64,000 nt of DNA from Oxalicibacterium faecigallinarum (GTDB lineage: Bacteria > Pseudomonadota > Gammaproteobacteria > Burkholderiales > Burkholderiaceae_D), in contig NZ_BMDI01000001.1 of the NCBI RefSeq assembly GCF_014635705.1, forward strand, positions 1,194,008 to 1,258,007, written 5' to 3'. Under the pieces are notes generated by a model, which had not been told where the DNA came from, made no database searches, and saw nothing but the letters and a program-made list of their open reading frames with translations. Within the stretch, counting starts at the first letter, position 1. Every line of letters begins with the position of its first letter. Shown in pieces: positions 9,026-18,065 of this stretch. The position numbers and the translations under genes were made by a program.

Positions 9026-10071
9026 GAGGATTGCCCCCGCGCTGCGCCCAGGCGTGGAGTATGCCCCAGCTTGTTCTTGATCCAGATGATCAATCGATCC
9101 AGCCATTCAGGGCCTACCAGCAATAAGCCAATGAAGTAGGCATGGAAGAGTGGTGAGCGCCAGAAACCCAGTCGAGCCAGCGAGAATCCATATTTCAGGA
9201 ACACTCCCAGAGGCTGTTTGGCCTGGATGGAGAGTATCGGGTATGAGTATGCCCCGATGTCAGAACGGATCGCGTTGAAGACAGGCATGCCGGTCTGGGT
9301 TTCAATATGCCGGGCAATATCAAGCATGCCTTGCATGAAATGCAGGGAGGATTCCGGGGTCTGGTTCTGGGGAACAAACTTGCCTCGCTCCGCAGCACTA
9401 TTGCCGAAATCCGGCGGGGTGCCATCGCGCCGCAGCGCGATGATCCCGGGAGTGAATACCACGCTGTGGTGGGCCAGGATCATGCCGACTAGATAGAGCT
9501 GATACAGCAGGGTGCCATCGAAGCGATCGGTAGCGAAACCAGCCGCGGCATCACGCTTGATGACCATACCAGGGATAACGACGGAACGCCGATAGCCGGC
9601 CGCGATGGCAGACTGGCCGGCAGGGAATACATGCTCTTCGGCATAGTAGCGAAACACTTGTTTGTGTATAGACGGGTCGGTGTCAAATGTGGCGTAAGTG
9701 CGTACGATCACACCGCAGTCATCGATCCTGTGTGCAATGTCAGCGATAGAGGATAGAGCGCCTGCACATAACAGGTCATCATTGCCCATGAAGACGCAGA
9801 ATTGCCCGCGACTGTGTTCTACCAATTCACGAATGTTGCCATCATAGCCGAGGTTGCTAGCGTTCTCACGGTAACGAATCCGGCCTGGATAGCGGGCACT
9901 GAAATCTTCGGCTACCTGCCTGATCGCGTTACGTTCTGGCGAACCATCCTCGCAGATCAAGATGTCAAAATCCTGGAAATCCTGTTGGAGGATGGAGTCC
10001 AGCAATGGTGTTAGAAGTTGTGCCCTGTTGTATGCAGGAATGCAGACAGTAAGCAATGGTCTTGTATTCAT
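9022..10071 (-). CDS. Glycosyltransferase family 2
   Basis: A 349-residue GT-A inverting glycosyltransferase. The N-terminus LTVCIPAYNRAQLL, the CEDGSPERN loop and the downstream MGNDDLL (DxD-like) segment are the family 2 landmarks. A hydrophobic C-terminal stretch (residues about 305-335) may anchor it to the membrane. It begins 2 nt after the asparagine synthase-like gene stops and ends overlapping the CgeB-like gene. Acceptor and donor are unknown. Confidence 0.87.
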   Translation of the reverse strand: MNTRPLLTVCIPAYNRAQLLTPLLDSILQQDFQDFDILICEDGSPERNAIRQVAEDFSARYPGRIRYRENASNLGYDGNIRELVEHSRGQFCVFMGNDDLLCAGALSSIADIAHRIDDCGVIVRTYATFDTDPSIHKQVFRYYAEEHVFPAGQSAIAAGYRRSVVIPGMVIKRDAAAGFATDRFDGTLLYQLYLVGMILAHHSVVFTPGIIALRRDGTPPDFGNSAAERGKFVPQNQTPESSLHFMQGMLDIARHIETQTGMPVFNAIRSDIGAYSYPILSIQAKQPLGVFLKYGFSLARLGFWRSPLFHAYFIGLLLVGPEWLDRLIIWIKNKLGHTPRLGAARGQSS

Positions 10072-10073
10072 TT

Positions 10074-11927
10074 TCAGGCGTTTTTCATGGCAATTGCCAA
10101 CATGATTAATGCAAACAGGCGGCCACCATTGGCCCTGCCTGCTAGGTGCCCCCTGACCAATGCATGTACTTCATCAAGATTGAATAGTGCTGGCAGGCTT
10201 TCCATGCGTCGCATCAAGTCTTTCTCTCCAGCCTGGCGTAACCATTCATTCAGGGGAATGGAAAAGCCTTGTTTACGTTGAACATCCAGATCGCGGGGTA
10301 GCCAGCGGCGTGCCAGTATACGCTGCAAGCGTCGGGATTCCCCATTGTGCACTTTCCAGCTGGAAGGCAAGCGCCCAAAGGCAAATTCAATCAAGCGATG
10401 ATCCAGGAATGGTGCCCTGACCTCAAGGCTGTGCGCCATGCTTGCTCTATCTACCTTTACCAGGAAATCATCTGGCAATATGCTGTTGAAGTGGGTGCGC
10501 GTCATGGAGTCTACGGGGTCCCTACCTTGCAGGAACTGTTTCAATAAAAACTGTTCGGCCTGGCCCAGCTCTTCCCCGAGTTCATTCACAGCATGCCGCT
10601 GCAGGATACGGCGGCGTAAGGTCTGATCAAAGTATGGACGCCCCCATATCATCTGCTGTAGTGGGCCATGCCGTAGCGATGCCAGGCGGTTGCGTCCTCG
10701 AACCCCGGCTGGCAACATGGCCGCTGCACTGGCAACTCCAGCCATGATGGGCGATGAAACCCAGCCCCAGCGACTGGCATCTGCCAGGCTGGTGGTGTAA
10801 TCCGAATAACCACCAAATAACTCATCCCCGCCATCCCCGCCAAGGGCGACAGTGACCTGCTGGCGCGCAAGGCCAAACACCATCCAGGCTGGCAGGATGG
10901 ATGAGTCGGCAATTGGTTCATCAATGAATGGCGCGAGTCCATCCAATAATTGCAGGCTGGTTTCCTGTAATGGCAGTACATGATGACGGGTGCCAAAATG
11001 TGATGCCACTTTTTGTGCATGATGCGCCTCATCCAAGTGTGAACCGGGAAGCGAAATCGTGAAGGTTTCGACCGCTTTGGCGCTAACACGAGCAGCTGCT
11101 CCTACAACGAGACTGGAATCCAGCCCGCCAGACAGCATTACCCCAACTGGCACATCAGCCACTAGTCGCAGGCGTACGGAGTCTTCGATGAGTGCTGCAG
11201 CCTCGTCTGCGAGCGCTTCGCCATCTTCAGCCCCTGATGATTGATTGGGTGGCAAGGACCAATAACGCCAGATATCAAGCTTGAAGGTATCCAGTGATAG
11301 CTTGGCGCAGTGTGCCGGGGGTAGTTTCTGTACGCCAGAAAAAAGACACATACCTGCTGGAATGTAGCCCAGCGATAAATAATGGTTGAGTGCTTGCAAG
11401 TCGATCGCAGACTGGTGGGGCAAGGCCTTGAGTTCGGACGCGAACCAGAATTCACTTGCGGATGGTGCAAAATAAAGTGGTTTCTCTCCAGCACGATCAC
11501 GCGCAATAAATACCGAGGCAGGGGTATGTGCATTGCCACGATCATGGATGGCAAAAGCAAACATGCCATTCAGGTGTTCCAGGCAGTCAGGTCCCCAATG
11601 GACGAAGGCGGCAAGCAGCACTTCGGTGTCACCTGTTGAATGAAAACGGTGTCCCAGTCCTGTGAGTGTGTGGCGTAGCGCGGCAAAGTTGTATAGTTCG
11701 CCATTAAAAATGATCGTGTAACGACCATCCTGGCTGGTCATCGGTTGCTGGGAGCTACTTGATAGATCAATGACAGACAGACGGCGATGCCCAAACACCA
11801 CCCTGCCACAATTTGATGACCATATCCCATTACCATCGGGCCCACGATGGATAAGCTTGTTCAGCTGGGTCCCCAGTCTGGCTGGGTCAGCAGAAGTTGA
11901 GTGGATGAATCCGGCGATACCGCACAC
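10074..11927 (-). CDS. Asparagine synthase (glutamine-hydrolysing)-like amidotransferase
   Basis: A 617-residue class II glutamine amidotransferase fused to an asparagine-synthetase ATP-pyrophosphatase domain. I start it at the GTG at 11927, because the next codon is the Cys of CGIAGF, the nucleophile that must be residue 2 after Met removal. The ATP-binding SGGLDSS loop lies in the second half. Enzymes of this class inside O-antigen and EPS loci are thought to amidate uronic acids or build amide decorations rather than make free asparagine; UDP-GalA could be supplied by the epimerase and Ugd encoded nearby. Start choice is firm; substrate is inference. Confidence 0.87.
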   Translation of the reverse strand: MCGIAGFIHSTSADPARLGTQLNKLIHRGPDGNGIWSSNCGRVVFGHRRLSVIDLSSSSQQPMTSQDGRYTIIFNGELYNFAALRHTLTGLGHRFHSTGDTEVLLAAFVHWGPDCLEHLNGMFAFAIHDRGNAHTPASVFIARDRAGEKPLYFAPSASEFWFASELKALPHQSAIDLQALNHYLSLGYIPAGMCLFSGVQKLPPAHCAKLSLDTFKLDIWRYWSLPPNQSSGAEDGEALADEAAALIEDSVRLRLVADVPVGVMLSGGLDSSLVVGAAARVSAKAVETFTISLPGSHLDEAHHAQKVASHFGTRHHVLPLQETSLQLLDGLAPFIDEPIADSSILPAWMVFGLARQQVTVALGGDGGDELFGGYSDYTTSLADASRWGWVSSPIMAGVASAAAMLPAGVRGRNRLASLRHGPLQQMIWGRPYFDQTLRRRILQRHAVNELGEELGQAEQFLLKQFLQGRDPVDSMTRTHFNSILPDDFLVKVDRASMAHSLEVRAPFLDHRLIEFAFGRLPSSWKVHNGESRRLQRILARRWLPRDLDVQRKQGFSIPLNEWLRQAGEKDLMRRMESLPALFNLDEVHALVRGHLAGRANGGRLFALIMLAIAMKNA

Positions 11928-11952
11928 GATATTTAGTCTTTTTCCTGTTGGA

Positions 11953-11974
11953 GGCAACTGCTATGACAGTTGCC
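11953..11974 (-). promoter_or_regulatory. Hairpin just upstream of the asnB-like start
   Basis: GGCAACTG at 11953-11960 and CAGTTGCC at 11967-11974 form a perfect 8-bp stem with a 6-nt loop, 26 nt upstream of the GTG start and next to its likely Shine-Dalgarno (CAGGAA). No T-run follows, so it does not look like an intrinsic terminator. It could affect translation or mRNA processing. Confidence 0.4.
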
Positions 11975-12035
11975 TGATTGATGAACAGATTGGCATTGGC
12001 GACACCGCCGTGTCGTCAGTCTCAACTGCATGTCC

Positions 12036-13313
12036 TTAACGTTCAACTACACCTCCAGATATTGCAACAGGCATGCTTGAAGCCGATCTTGCTCTAAGGT
12101 ATGTGATAATGAACATGCTGCCTGCGACAATGTGACTGAGAATCAGCGTCAGGATAGCGCCATCAAGTTGGTATTCCTTGACAGCAGCATAACCAAAGGC
12201 AAGGCTGAAAATCCCAGGTACGGTATTTGCCAGTAGCAAAGAGGATAGGCGACGTTGCGCATAGACGGCGTAGGTGAGGATGGAGCAGATGGCGCTAAAG
12301 GATGCGGATGCGACAATCCATGGCAACACCTGTGAATGTAGGGCATATTCCGGGGCTGAAAGCAGCGAAATCAACTCCTTGTGCCACCAGCCAGCTACTA
12401 GCATAACCATGGAAAATGCAGGTATGCAATACAGCGCCACTTTCAGCACAGCGTCGAATGACGATCCATGTTGCTTGTTTTCGTGCTCATATAGAATGGG
12501 TACGATATAAGTCACGATAACACCGAGTAGTGCCGTCACGGGAAAGCTGGCAATCGAGACCAGGACGCCATATTCCGCTACTACCGAAAGCTCCGCGAAG
12601 TAATCCAGTAGCCAGCGATTGGACATGTTCTGCAGCCAGCCGAACAAGCCCCAGATGATCATGGGCCAGCAGAATGCCAGTGACTCGTGAAGAGTAGCGC
12701 GGATATCTAGCCAGGAAAATCGAGCCAAAAGCTGGCGTTGACCCAGCATGTAGGTGAATGAAGCAGCGAGACTCGAAATCGCCAGCAGGCCAATGATCAT
12801 GGCTGGGGTGGGTGAGTCATGCAGGGCGAGAGTGGATAAAAGCAAGATCCTGCTGGTGTAGTCAACCCCTGTTGCGATGGCGATCAAGGTGCGGGAGCGG
12901 AGCCCGCTTGCCACTGTCAGGTTGAGGTTCTTGATTGCATCACAGGCAAGCCAGAATACCCATGGTATCAACACCGTGTGCAGGGAGTTGCCCAATCCCT
13001 CCATCATCATGACCAGGCTCACTAATGCCCCAATAATCAAAGCCAGGACGGTATAGGCAGTCACCATTGCCGAATAACGCCGAGGCAGGGTCGCGTGCTT
13101 GCTATTGTAATCGGCAATATTACGCATCAAACCCTGGTCGAATGCGGAAAACGAGATAGTCAACACTACGGCAAGCAGCGATGATGCCAATAGGTAGCTA
13201 CCCATGTCGGCTTTAGTAATGGATATGGCCAGAAGTTTGAGAAACACAAGGCTGCCCAGTGCATCAATCATCCGGCCGATCACAACAATCAATTTTTCCG
13301 ATGTCAATTTCAT
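12036..13313 (-). CDS. Wzx-like polysaccharide flippase (MOP superfamily)
   Basis: A 425-residue polytopic membrane protein with about twelve hydrophobic segments spread along its whole length. The N-terminal pattern (first helix, then SYLLASSLLAVVLTISFSAF) fits the Wzx/RfbX group. Wzx proteins flip undecaprenyl-PP-linked repeat units across the inner membrane. It is the only flippase candidate in the window. A 108-bp gap separates it from the asnB-like gene. Sequence similarity in this family is low, so the call rests on topology and context. Confidence 0.75.
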   Translation of the reverse strand: MKLTSEKLIVVIGRMIDALGSLVFLKLLAISITKADMGSYLLASSLLAVVLTISFSAFDQGLMRNIADYNSKHATLPRRYSAMVTAYTVLALIIGALVSLVMMMEGLGNSLHTVLIPWVFWLACDAIKNLNLTVASGLRSRTLIAIATGVDYTSRILLLSTLALHDSPTPAMIIGLLAISSLAASFTYMLGQRQLLARFSWLDIRATLHESLAFCWPMIIWGLFGWLQNMSNRWLLDYFAELSVVAEYGVLVSIASFPVTALLGVIVTYIVPILYEHENKQHGSSFDAVLKVALYCIPAFSMVMLVAGWWHKELISLLSAPEYALHSQVLPWIVASASFSAICSILTYAVYAQRRLSSLLLANTVPGIFSLAFGYAAVKEYQLDGAILTLILSHIVAGSMFIITYLRARSASSMPVAISGGVVER

Positions 13314-13480
13314 AAGTGAATTGGAAAGCTCTGATTCCGTACTGGTGGAGGGTCAGTCGTTATGCAGGCTTTGCCTTGGGGCTAAATCAGGTAGTTAGAA
13401 ATTCTGCTTGAGCCTTGAGCATGTCGCCATAACATAACAATTGACTGTTATCTCGGTCTTCCTGTTGCCCAAGGCCTGGA

Positions 13481-14782
13481 TTACCCATTGGATTCGGGTA
13501 TTGTCACTATTGGATCCTGCAAGCGATAGGTGTTCTCTCGGGTGAGGGTGAGGTTAAGAAAGGTATGGTGCAAACGGTTAAGCCAAGTATCACGCTTTAA
13601 TACCATGGCATGCCCGGCAGCTGCGACAGACTCAAGCGCTTGCGGATGCGCGAGATAGTAGTGGATTTTAACGGCTGCTTCATCAGGCGTCATGTAACAT
13701 TCGATCTCTACGCCTTCCTGATACAGCTTCAGCAAGTCTTGTGACCTGTGAGTCAGGTATAGCGCGCCTGACATGGGGGCATCAAAATCCCGTAGCTTAA
13801 GTGTAAACACGTCATCACAATAGCCAACGGTGCCTACGCCAAGAATAATGCGGGCACGCTTGAACAACGCGGCAGATTGCTCGGCTGTTGCAGGGCCATT
13901 TGGCCAGCCTGCACCATAGCATTCCACTTGAATGCCATGTTGAGCCAGGCCATCAATAATCTCTGCACGGATTCCGTATTTATTGCCGATGAAGAGCACG
14001 TCAATATCACGGGGAGCATCGGCATCGGGCTTAAACACGGAGGGGTCGCTCGCCAGTGGCCAGAAGATGGCCGGGCAGCCCTCAACTGCATACCAGGCAC
14101 AGGTCTCGGAAGATGTGGTCAGTACTAGGTCTGTATGCTGTGCAAGTCCAACTGCGCCGAGCCTGACACCACTTCGATGAGACCAGTTATCTGGCAGTCT
14201 GTCATCCATTGAAATATTGATGACCGGTATTCCCATCGCCTGGACCTCTGCCAGGGCTTCTTGGGAGATGTAGTTTGCCCACATCTGTCCCATAAGCAGG
14301 TCAATCCCGCCATTTTTCCGGATTGACCCCAATTGACTCAGCAGCTGTTGATCATTGAGTTGAATGATCGCCGGGTCATAGACCTGCACTCGGCCATGCT
14401 CATCCTTGTACCACTGCCCATAGGTGCCAGTATGGTTGTAAAACTCGGTAACTTGAGCGTGTTGACGCAATGCTTGAAGAAAGCCTGACTCGTCTTGATC
14501 CCGGTTGGCACCTACCCAAAATATGCGTAATGGCATTTGTGGATGGATAGTGCGGCCTTGCCATCGGGTTTCAATGCGTTTCTGGGCTTCCAGCCAGGCA
14601 GAGTTTTCATCATAAACAATGGCTCGATCGGCGGAGAGTCCTGCATAGTGCGCATGAAGCTGGCATAAACCTTTCTTGAGTTTACGCGCCTTGATGATGC
14701 TGTTGATCCTGCCCAGGGTTGACAGGCGACGCGCCTGGTCCTTAGCTAGATCAAGATGGTATTTCAAGCGTCGGAAAAGCAT
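13481..14782 (-). CDS. CgeB-type glycosyltransferase
   Basis: A 433-residue protein. Its C-terminal third has the PF13524 hallmark LKLRDFDAPMSGALYLTHRSQDLLKLYQEGVEIE, shared with the broken gene at 16054-16923, and the N-terminal half contains RIFWVGANRDQDESG, also mirrored there. It is presumably a cytoplasmic glycosyltransferase of GT-B fold. It starts 13 bp after the UDP-GlcA 4-epimerase gene ends. The donor is unknown. Confidence 0.78.
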   Translation of the reverse strand: MLFRRLKYHLDLAKDQARRLSTLGRINSIIKARKLKKGLCQLHAHYAGLSADRAIVYDENSAWLEAQKRIETRWQGRTIHPQMPLRIFWVGANRDQDESGFLQALRQHAQVTEFYNHTGTYGQWYKDEHGRVQVYDPAIIQLNDQQLLSQLGSIRKNGGIDLLMGQMWANYISQEALAEVQAMGIPVINISMDDRLPDNWSHRSGVRLGAVGLAQHTDLVLTTSSETCAWYAVEGCPAIFWPLASDPSVFKPDADAPRDIDVLFIGNKYGIRAEIIDGLAQHGIQVECYGAGWPNGPATAEQSAALFKRARIILGVGTVGYCDDVFTLKLRDFDAPMSGALYLTHRSQDLLKLYQEGVEIECYMTPDEAAVKIHYYLAHPQALESVAAAGHAMVLKRDTWLNRLHHTFLNLTLTRENTYRLQDPIVTIPESNG

Positions 14783-14795
14783 GATCTGAATCGCG

Positions 14796-15809
14796 TTAAG
14801 CCTTTTGAGCCAAGTAATGACTCAAATACCATTCCACATATTGGGCGATACCGCTTTTGACCGGGGTGGTGGGGCGGTAATCAAACTGCGTTACCAAATC
14901 ACTGACATCTGCATAGGTGTCAGGTACATCACCAGGTTGTAGTGGCAGTAAATCCAGCTTCGCTTTTTTATTCAATGCATCTTCAAGCGCATGAATGTAA
15001 TCCATCAGTTCGATAGGCTGCTGATTGCCTATATTGTATATTTTCCAGGGGGCCAGGCTGCTGCCAGCATCAGGCTCTTCACCAGACCAGTCAGGGTTAG
15101 GCTGGGCTGGCCGGTCAATCACCCTGATAACACCCTCAACAATGTCATCGATATAGGTGAAGTCACGCCTGTGCTTGCCATAATTGAATACCTGGATATT
15201 GTCACCGGCAAGAATTGCTTTTGTGAATTTGAATAAAGCCATGTCTGGGCGCCCCCAGGGGCCATACACAGTGAAAAAGCGCAATCCAGTCGTTGGCAGG
15301 TTAAAAAGATGACTATAGCTATGAGCCATCAATTCATTGGATTTCTTGGTCGCTGCGTAAATACTAAGCGGGTGATCGACATTGTTATGCACTGAAAAAG
15401 GCATGCGAGTGTTTGCACCATACACGCTGGAACTGCTAGCGTACACAAGATGCTGAACGTTTTGACGTCGACACTCTTCAAGAACGTTTACAAAACCTGT
15501 CAAGTTACTCTCTGCATAAGCATGTGGATTTTTCAAAGAATAACGCACACCCGCCTGTGCAGCCAGGTGGACTACCCGATTAAATTCTTCACAATCAAAG
15601 AGATTAGACATAGCAGATCGGTCCGCAATATTCATCCGCTCGAATCGGAAGTTTGCATGGCTCAGTTGTGCGAGTCTTGCCACTTTCAATTGTGGATCAT
15701 AGTAATCATTAAGATTGTCTATACCAACAACGATATCTCCCCGCGCCAACAACCTTTTTGTAACATGCATTCCGATAAAGCCAGCACAGCCTGTGACCAG
15801 TATTTTCAT
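14796..15809 (-). CDS. UDP-glucuronate 4-epimerase-like SDR
   Basis: A 337-residue extended SDR with GCAGFIG at residues 7-13, SSSSVYG at about 125-131 and catalytic Y151-xxx-K155. The [13 protein letters not shown] stretch and [14 protein letters not shown] are typical of UDP-glucuronate 4-epimerases (LpsL/Cap1J group), which interconvert UDP-GlcA and UDP-GalA. Ugd at 18066-19232 would supply UDP-GlcA. The gene follows the AT-rich segment and starts the downstream coherent block of the locus. Confidence 0.87.
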   Translation of the reverse strand: MKILVTGCAGFIGMHVTKRLLARGDIVVGIDNLNDYYDPQLKVARLAQLSHANFRFERMNIADRSAMSNLFDCEEFNRVVHLAAQAGVRYSLKNPHAYAESNLTGFVNVLEECRRQNVQHLVYASSSSVYGANTRMPFSVHNNVDHPLSIYAATKKSNELMAHSYSHLFNLPTTGLRFFTVYGPWGRPDMALFKFTKAILAGDNIQVFNYGKHRRDFTYIDDIVEGVIRVIDRPAQPNPDWSGEEPDAGSSLAPWKIYNIGNQQPIELMDYIHALEDALNKKAKLDLLPLQPGDVPDTYADVSDLVTQFDYRPTTPVKSGIAQYVEWYLSHYLAQKA

Positions 15810-16053
15810 GCATGCCTCTGATTTTGCAGGTGTACAATTAAAAAATTTTTAGCCAAAAACTGATTTAGCTTATCTATTCGATAAAAATTTTTGTTGCAGA
15901 AAATAATCGAATGTTCAATGCAATATATGACATCAAGAAATATTTTTTTCATATATTTTACAATCCATCAAATAAAACAAAATAAATTTAAATTGGAAAC
16001 TTAATTTTTAAACATTAATTTGGCAATTAATTTTCATTTCATATTTTAATTTT
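15810..16053. other. AT-rich intergenic segment
   Basis: This stretch is strongly AT-rich compared with its flanks, especially 15840-16080 with long A and T runs. I see no open reading frame of substance. It probably contains the promoter of the UDP-GlcA epimerase block and marks the edge of an inserted low-GC segment that continues through the pseudogenes up to about 18060. Confidence 0.6.
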
Positions 16054-16923
16054 CTATTTATTTTTTATTATTTTAAATAACGAATTAAATCTATTTTTCC
16101 ATGTATGTTCTCTCGCAGCACGTACTCTTCTTGCCGCAGCAATTTTTTCACACTCAACATTATTTATTAGATACCATTTTACGTTAGCAACACAGTCTTC
16201 AATATCTCTATACGTTTCTATTTCTTTCCCAATTTCGTAAAGATCATGCAAATCCAAATTATCATGATTTAAATAAAAACTTCCCGACATTGGAGCATCA
16301 AAATCACGCATTTAAGTGCATAAAAATCTGAACAATGTCCTATTGCTCTAACTCCCAAAAAAATTTTTGATTGTGCAAATAATCGTGGCACGTCTTCAGT
16401 AGGCACTTCCCCCCCGCCCCCTTGTATACGATCTCCCCAAAACTGATGTCGATCGTCCATACCAATATTTACAATCAATGTTCCATAAGTGCAGCGAATT
16501 TCATCGAACACTTGGGGATCAATAAAACTTGTCCATGTTTGAGCTATGAGAATATCCGGCATCATGCCTGATTTCGAAAAATTTACAAAAATTTCGCGCA
16601 GTCTCTGAGTATCAGTAGAACGCCGTTCAGCCGGCGAACCTGGATTATTTTGACCATAACTGCCATCTGCACGAGTAAAGCAAATCCCCTAATTTTTCTA
16701 TGGCTTGCAACGTCCCGCTGCGGTCTTGCTGCTCATCCGTTCCAAGAAAAAAGATCGTCAATAGACGATCTTTTTTCAATCGCGGTACAGATATTTCTCG
16801 AGAAAAGGCTTTAACTACATACTGAGAAAACGTAGTTTCGTAACTATATTTTGTGTTACGGCACTTCAACCATGCATTGATTGCGATCAATATATTGCTG
16901 CGTTTGAGAAATCCCTTAATCAC
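16054..16923 (-). pseudogene. Decayed CgeB-type glycosyltransferase
   Basis: Three reading frames, 16645-16923, about 16320-16690 and 16054-16311, together line up with the intact family member at 13481-14782. Frameshifts fall near 16675 (TRADGSYGQNNPG resumes in another frame) and near 16311, where one base is missing between ALK and RDFDAPMSG. An internal deletion of roughly 100 codons joins DDRHQFWGD to EVPTEDVPRLFAQSK at a C-rich tract (about 16408-16422). The gene is AT-rich, unlike the neighbours, which suggests acquisition from a low-GC donor followed by decay. It is unlikely to make a working enzyme. Confidence 0.85.
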
Positions 16924-17032
16924 CCAAAATTCTTTTAGTTGTTAATGCAAACTCTCTCATATATAAATTTTTTATGTTATATACTGCCACTCGAAATAAC
17001 TAAGATCGTCGGTCTTTTGAGTATTTAGCACT

Positions 17033-17651
17033 TTAAAATAAAATCACAAAAAAACAATCAGCATATAAAAATGACAAACTCCAATCACCGGTGGGAGTAA
17101 GTTCTTTCATTTTAAAATATCGTTTTGTTAAATGATATTCGCGATAGTTGACCGTGATCCAGTAAGCGTAAAGTTTAGCAACCGCGTAAGGACTGCGCGG
17201 GTAAAAAACGGCGTGGTTTCCTTTTGCGGGACTTCCTGTACTAGACCCCGACAGTTCAGAAGTTGATGCTTGGTAGAACTTGGTCTTTTTCTCCAAACCG
17301 AGAATACGGATGGCTTCCAAGATACGCAGCGCACCCAAGTTAGCCGTGTATTCCGGCTCTTCGAACGAAACGGCAACATGACTTTGCGCAGCAAGGTTAT
17401 AAATTTCGTCTGGTTGTACTTTCTGGATAATCCGAGTCAGGCTCGACGAATCCGTCATATCGCCATGGTGCAAATAGAAAGGTTTTCCGGTTTCATGCAC
17501 ATCATTGAAAAGATGATCAATACGAGCCGTATTAAAAAATGAACTACGGCGCTTAATGCCGTGCACTTCATACTCCTTATCCAGTAATAGTTCAGCCAAG
17601 TAAGCACCATCTTGGCCTGTCACACCAGCAATCAATGCAATTTTTTACTCA
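17033..17651 (-). pseudogene. gmd: Decayed GDP-mannose 4,6-dehydratase
   Basis: The peptide contains the Gmd signatures [51 protein letters not shown] and [15 protein letters not shown]. The expected start ATG (17651) is out of frame because one A is missing in the A-run after MSKK. Between STSEL and YPRSP an inserted base and a later two-base insertion in a T-run scramble about 15 codons and then restore the frame. After NYRE homology ends, and the last 35 codons are unrelated, so about half of the normal 370-residue protein is missing. GDP-4-keto-6-deoxy-mannose is not expected to be made from this copy. Confidence 0.88.
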
Positions 17652-17995
17652 TAAGAAGTAGTGTCTTTATTATTTTCGTGCCGAAGATCGCTGCGCAGTA
17701 ACTCGATTTCTCTTTTTAGAGACTCGTACTCTAGAATTTTATGTTTCAGGAAACGAAGCGTAATTTCTGCTTTTTCCTCCAACCCTTTCGGGGTCAAAAG
17801 ATACATATAGGCAAGCTTATTACTACTATCTTTGAAATTACTGATTTTTAAAACACCGACATCGACGAGCGCCTTCAGACAATAATTAACTTTGCCGAGG
17901 CTGATGTCGAGCTTCGCTGCAAGATCTCTCTGACTAAGAGAAGGATCTTGTTCAAGCAATTTGAGGATTTTGTAGCGATACTCGTCTGTCAACAT
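17645..17995 (-). CDS. MarR-family EPS-associated transcriptional regulator
   Basis: A 116-residue winged-helix protein. It begins LTDEYRYKILKLLEQDPSLSQRDLAAKLDISLGKVNYCLKALVD, the helix-turn-helix core of the 'MarR_EPS' group found in exopolysaccharide loci of proteobacteria. A charged C-terminal tail (about residues 75-116) looks coiled-coil-like. I start at the ATG at 17995; a TTG at 18016 would overlap the perfect palindrome upstream. Its stop overlaps the former gmd start, so gmd was once coupled to it. It probably controls the polysaccharide locus or itself. Confidence 0.8.
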   Translation of the reverse strand: MLTDEYRYKILKLLEQDPSLSQRDLAAKLDISLGKVNYCLKALVDVGVLKISNFKDSSNKLAYMYLLTPKGLEEKAEITLRFLKHKILEYESLKREIELLRSDLRHENNKDTTSYE

Positions 17996-18005
17996 GCCGC
18001 AGCCA

Positions 18006-18024
18006 GCGTTCAACAATTGAACGC
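18006..18024. promoter_or_regulatory. Perfect palindrome upstream of the MarR-type regulator (putative operator)
   Basis: GCGTTCAA (18006-18013) and TTGAACGC (18017-18024) form perfect 8-bp arms around a 3-nt centre, 11 nt upstream of the regulator ATG. A second inverted repeat, ATTCTAAC (18026-18033) with GTTAGAAT (18058-18065), encloses the likely promoter. The location suits an autoregulatory operator; binding is inferred. Confidence 0.5.
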
Positions 18025-18065
18025 TATTCTAACGTACGGCATGTTCTATAGACAAATGTTAGAAT

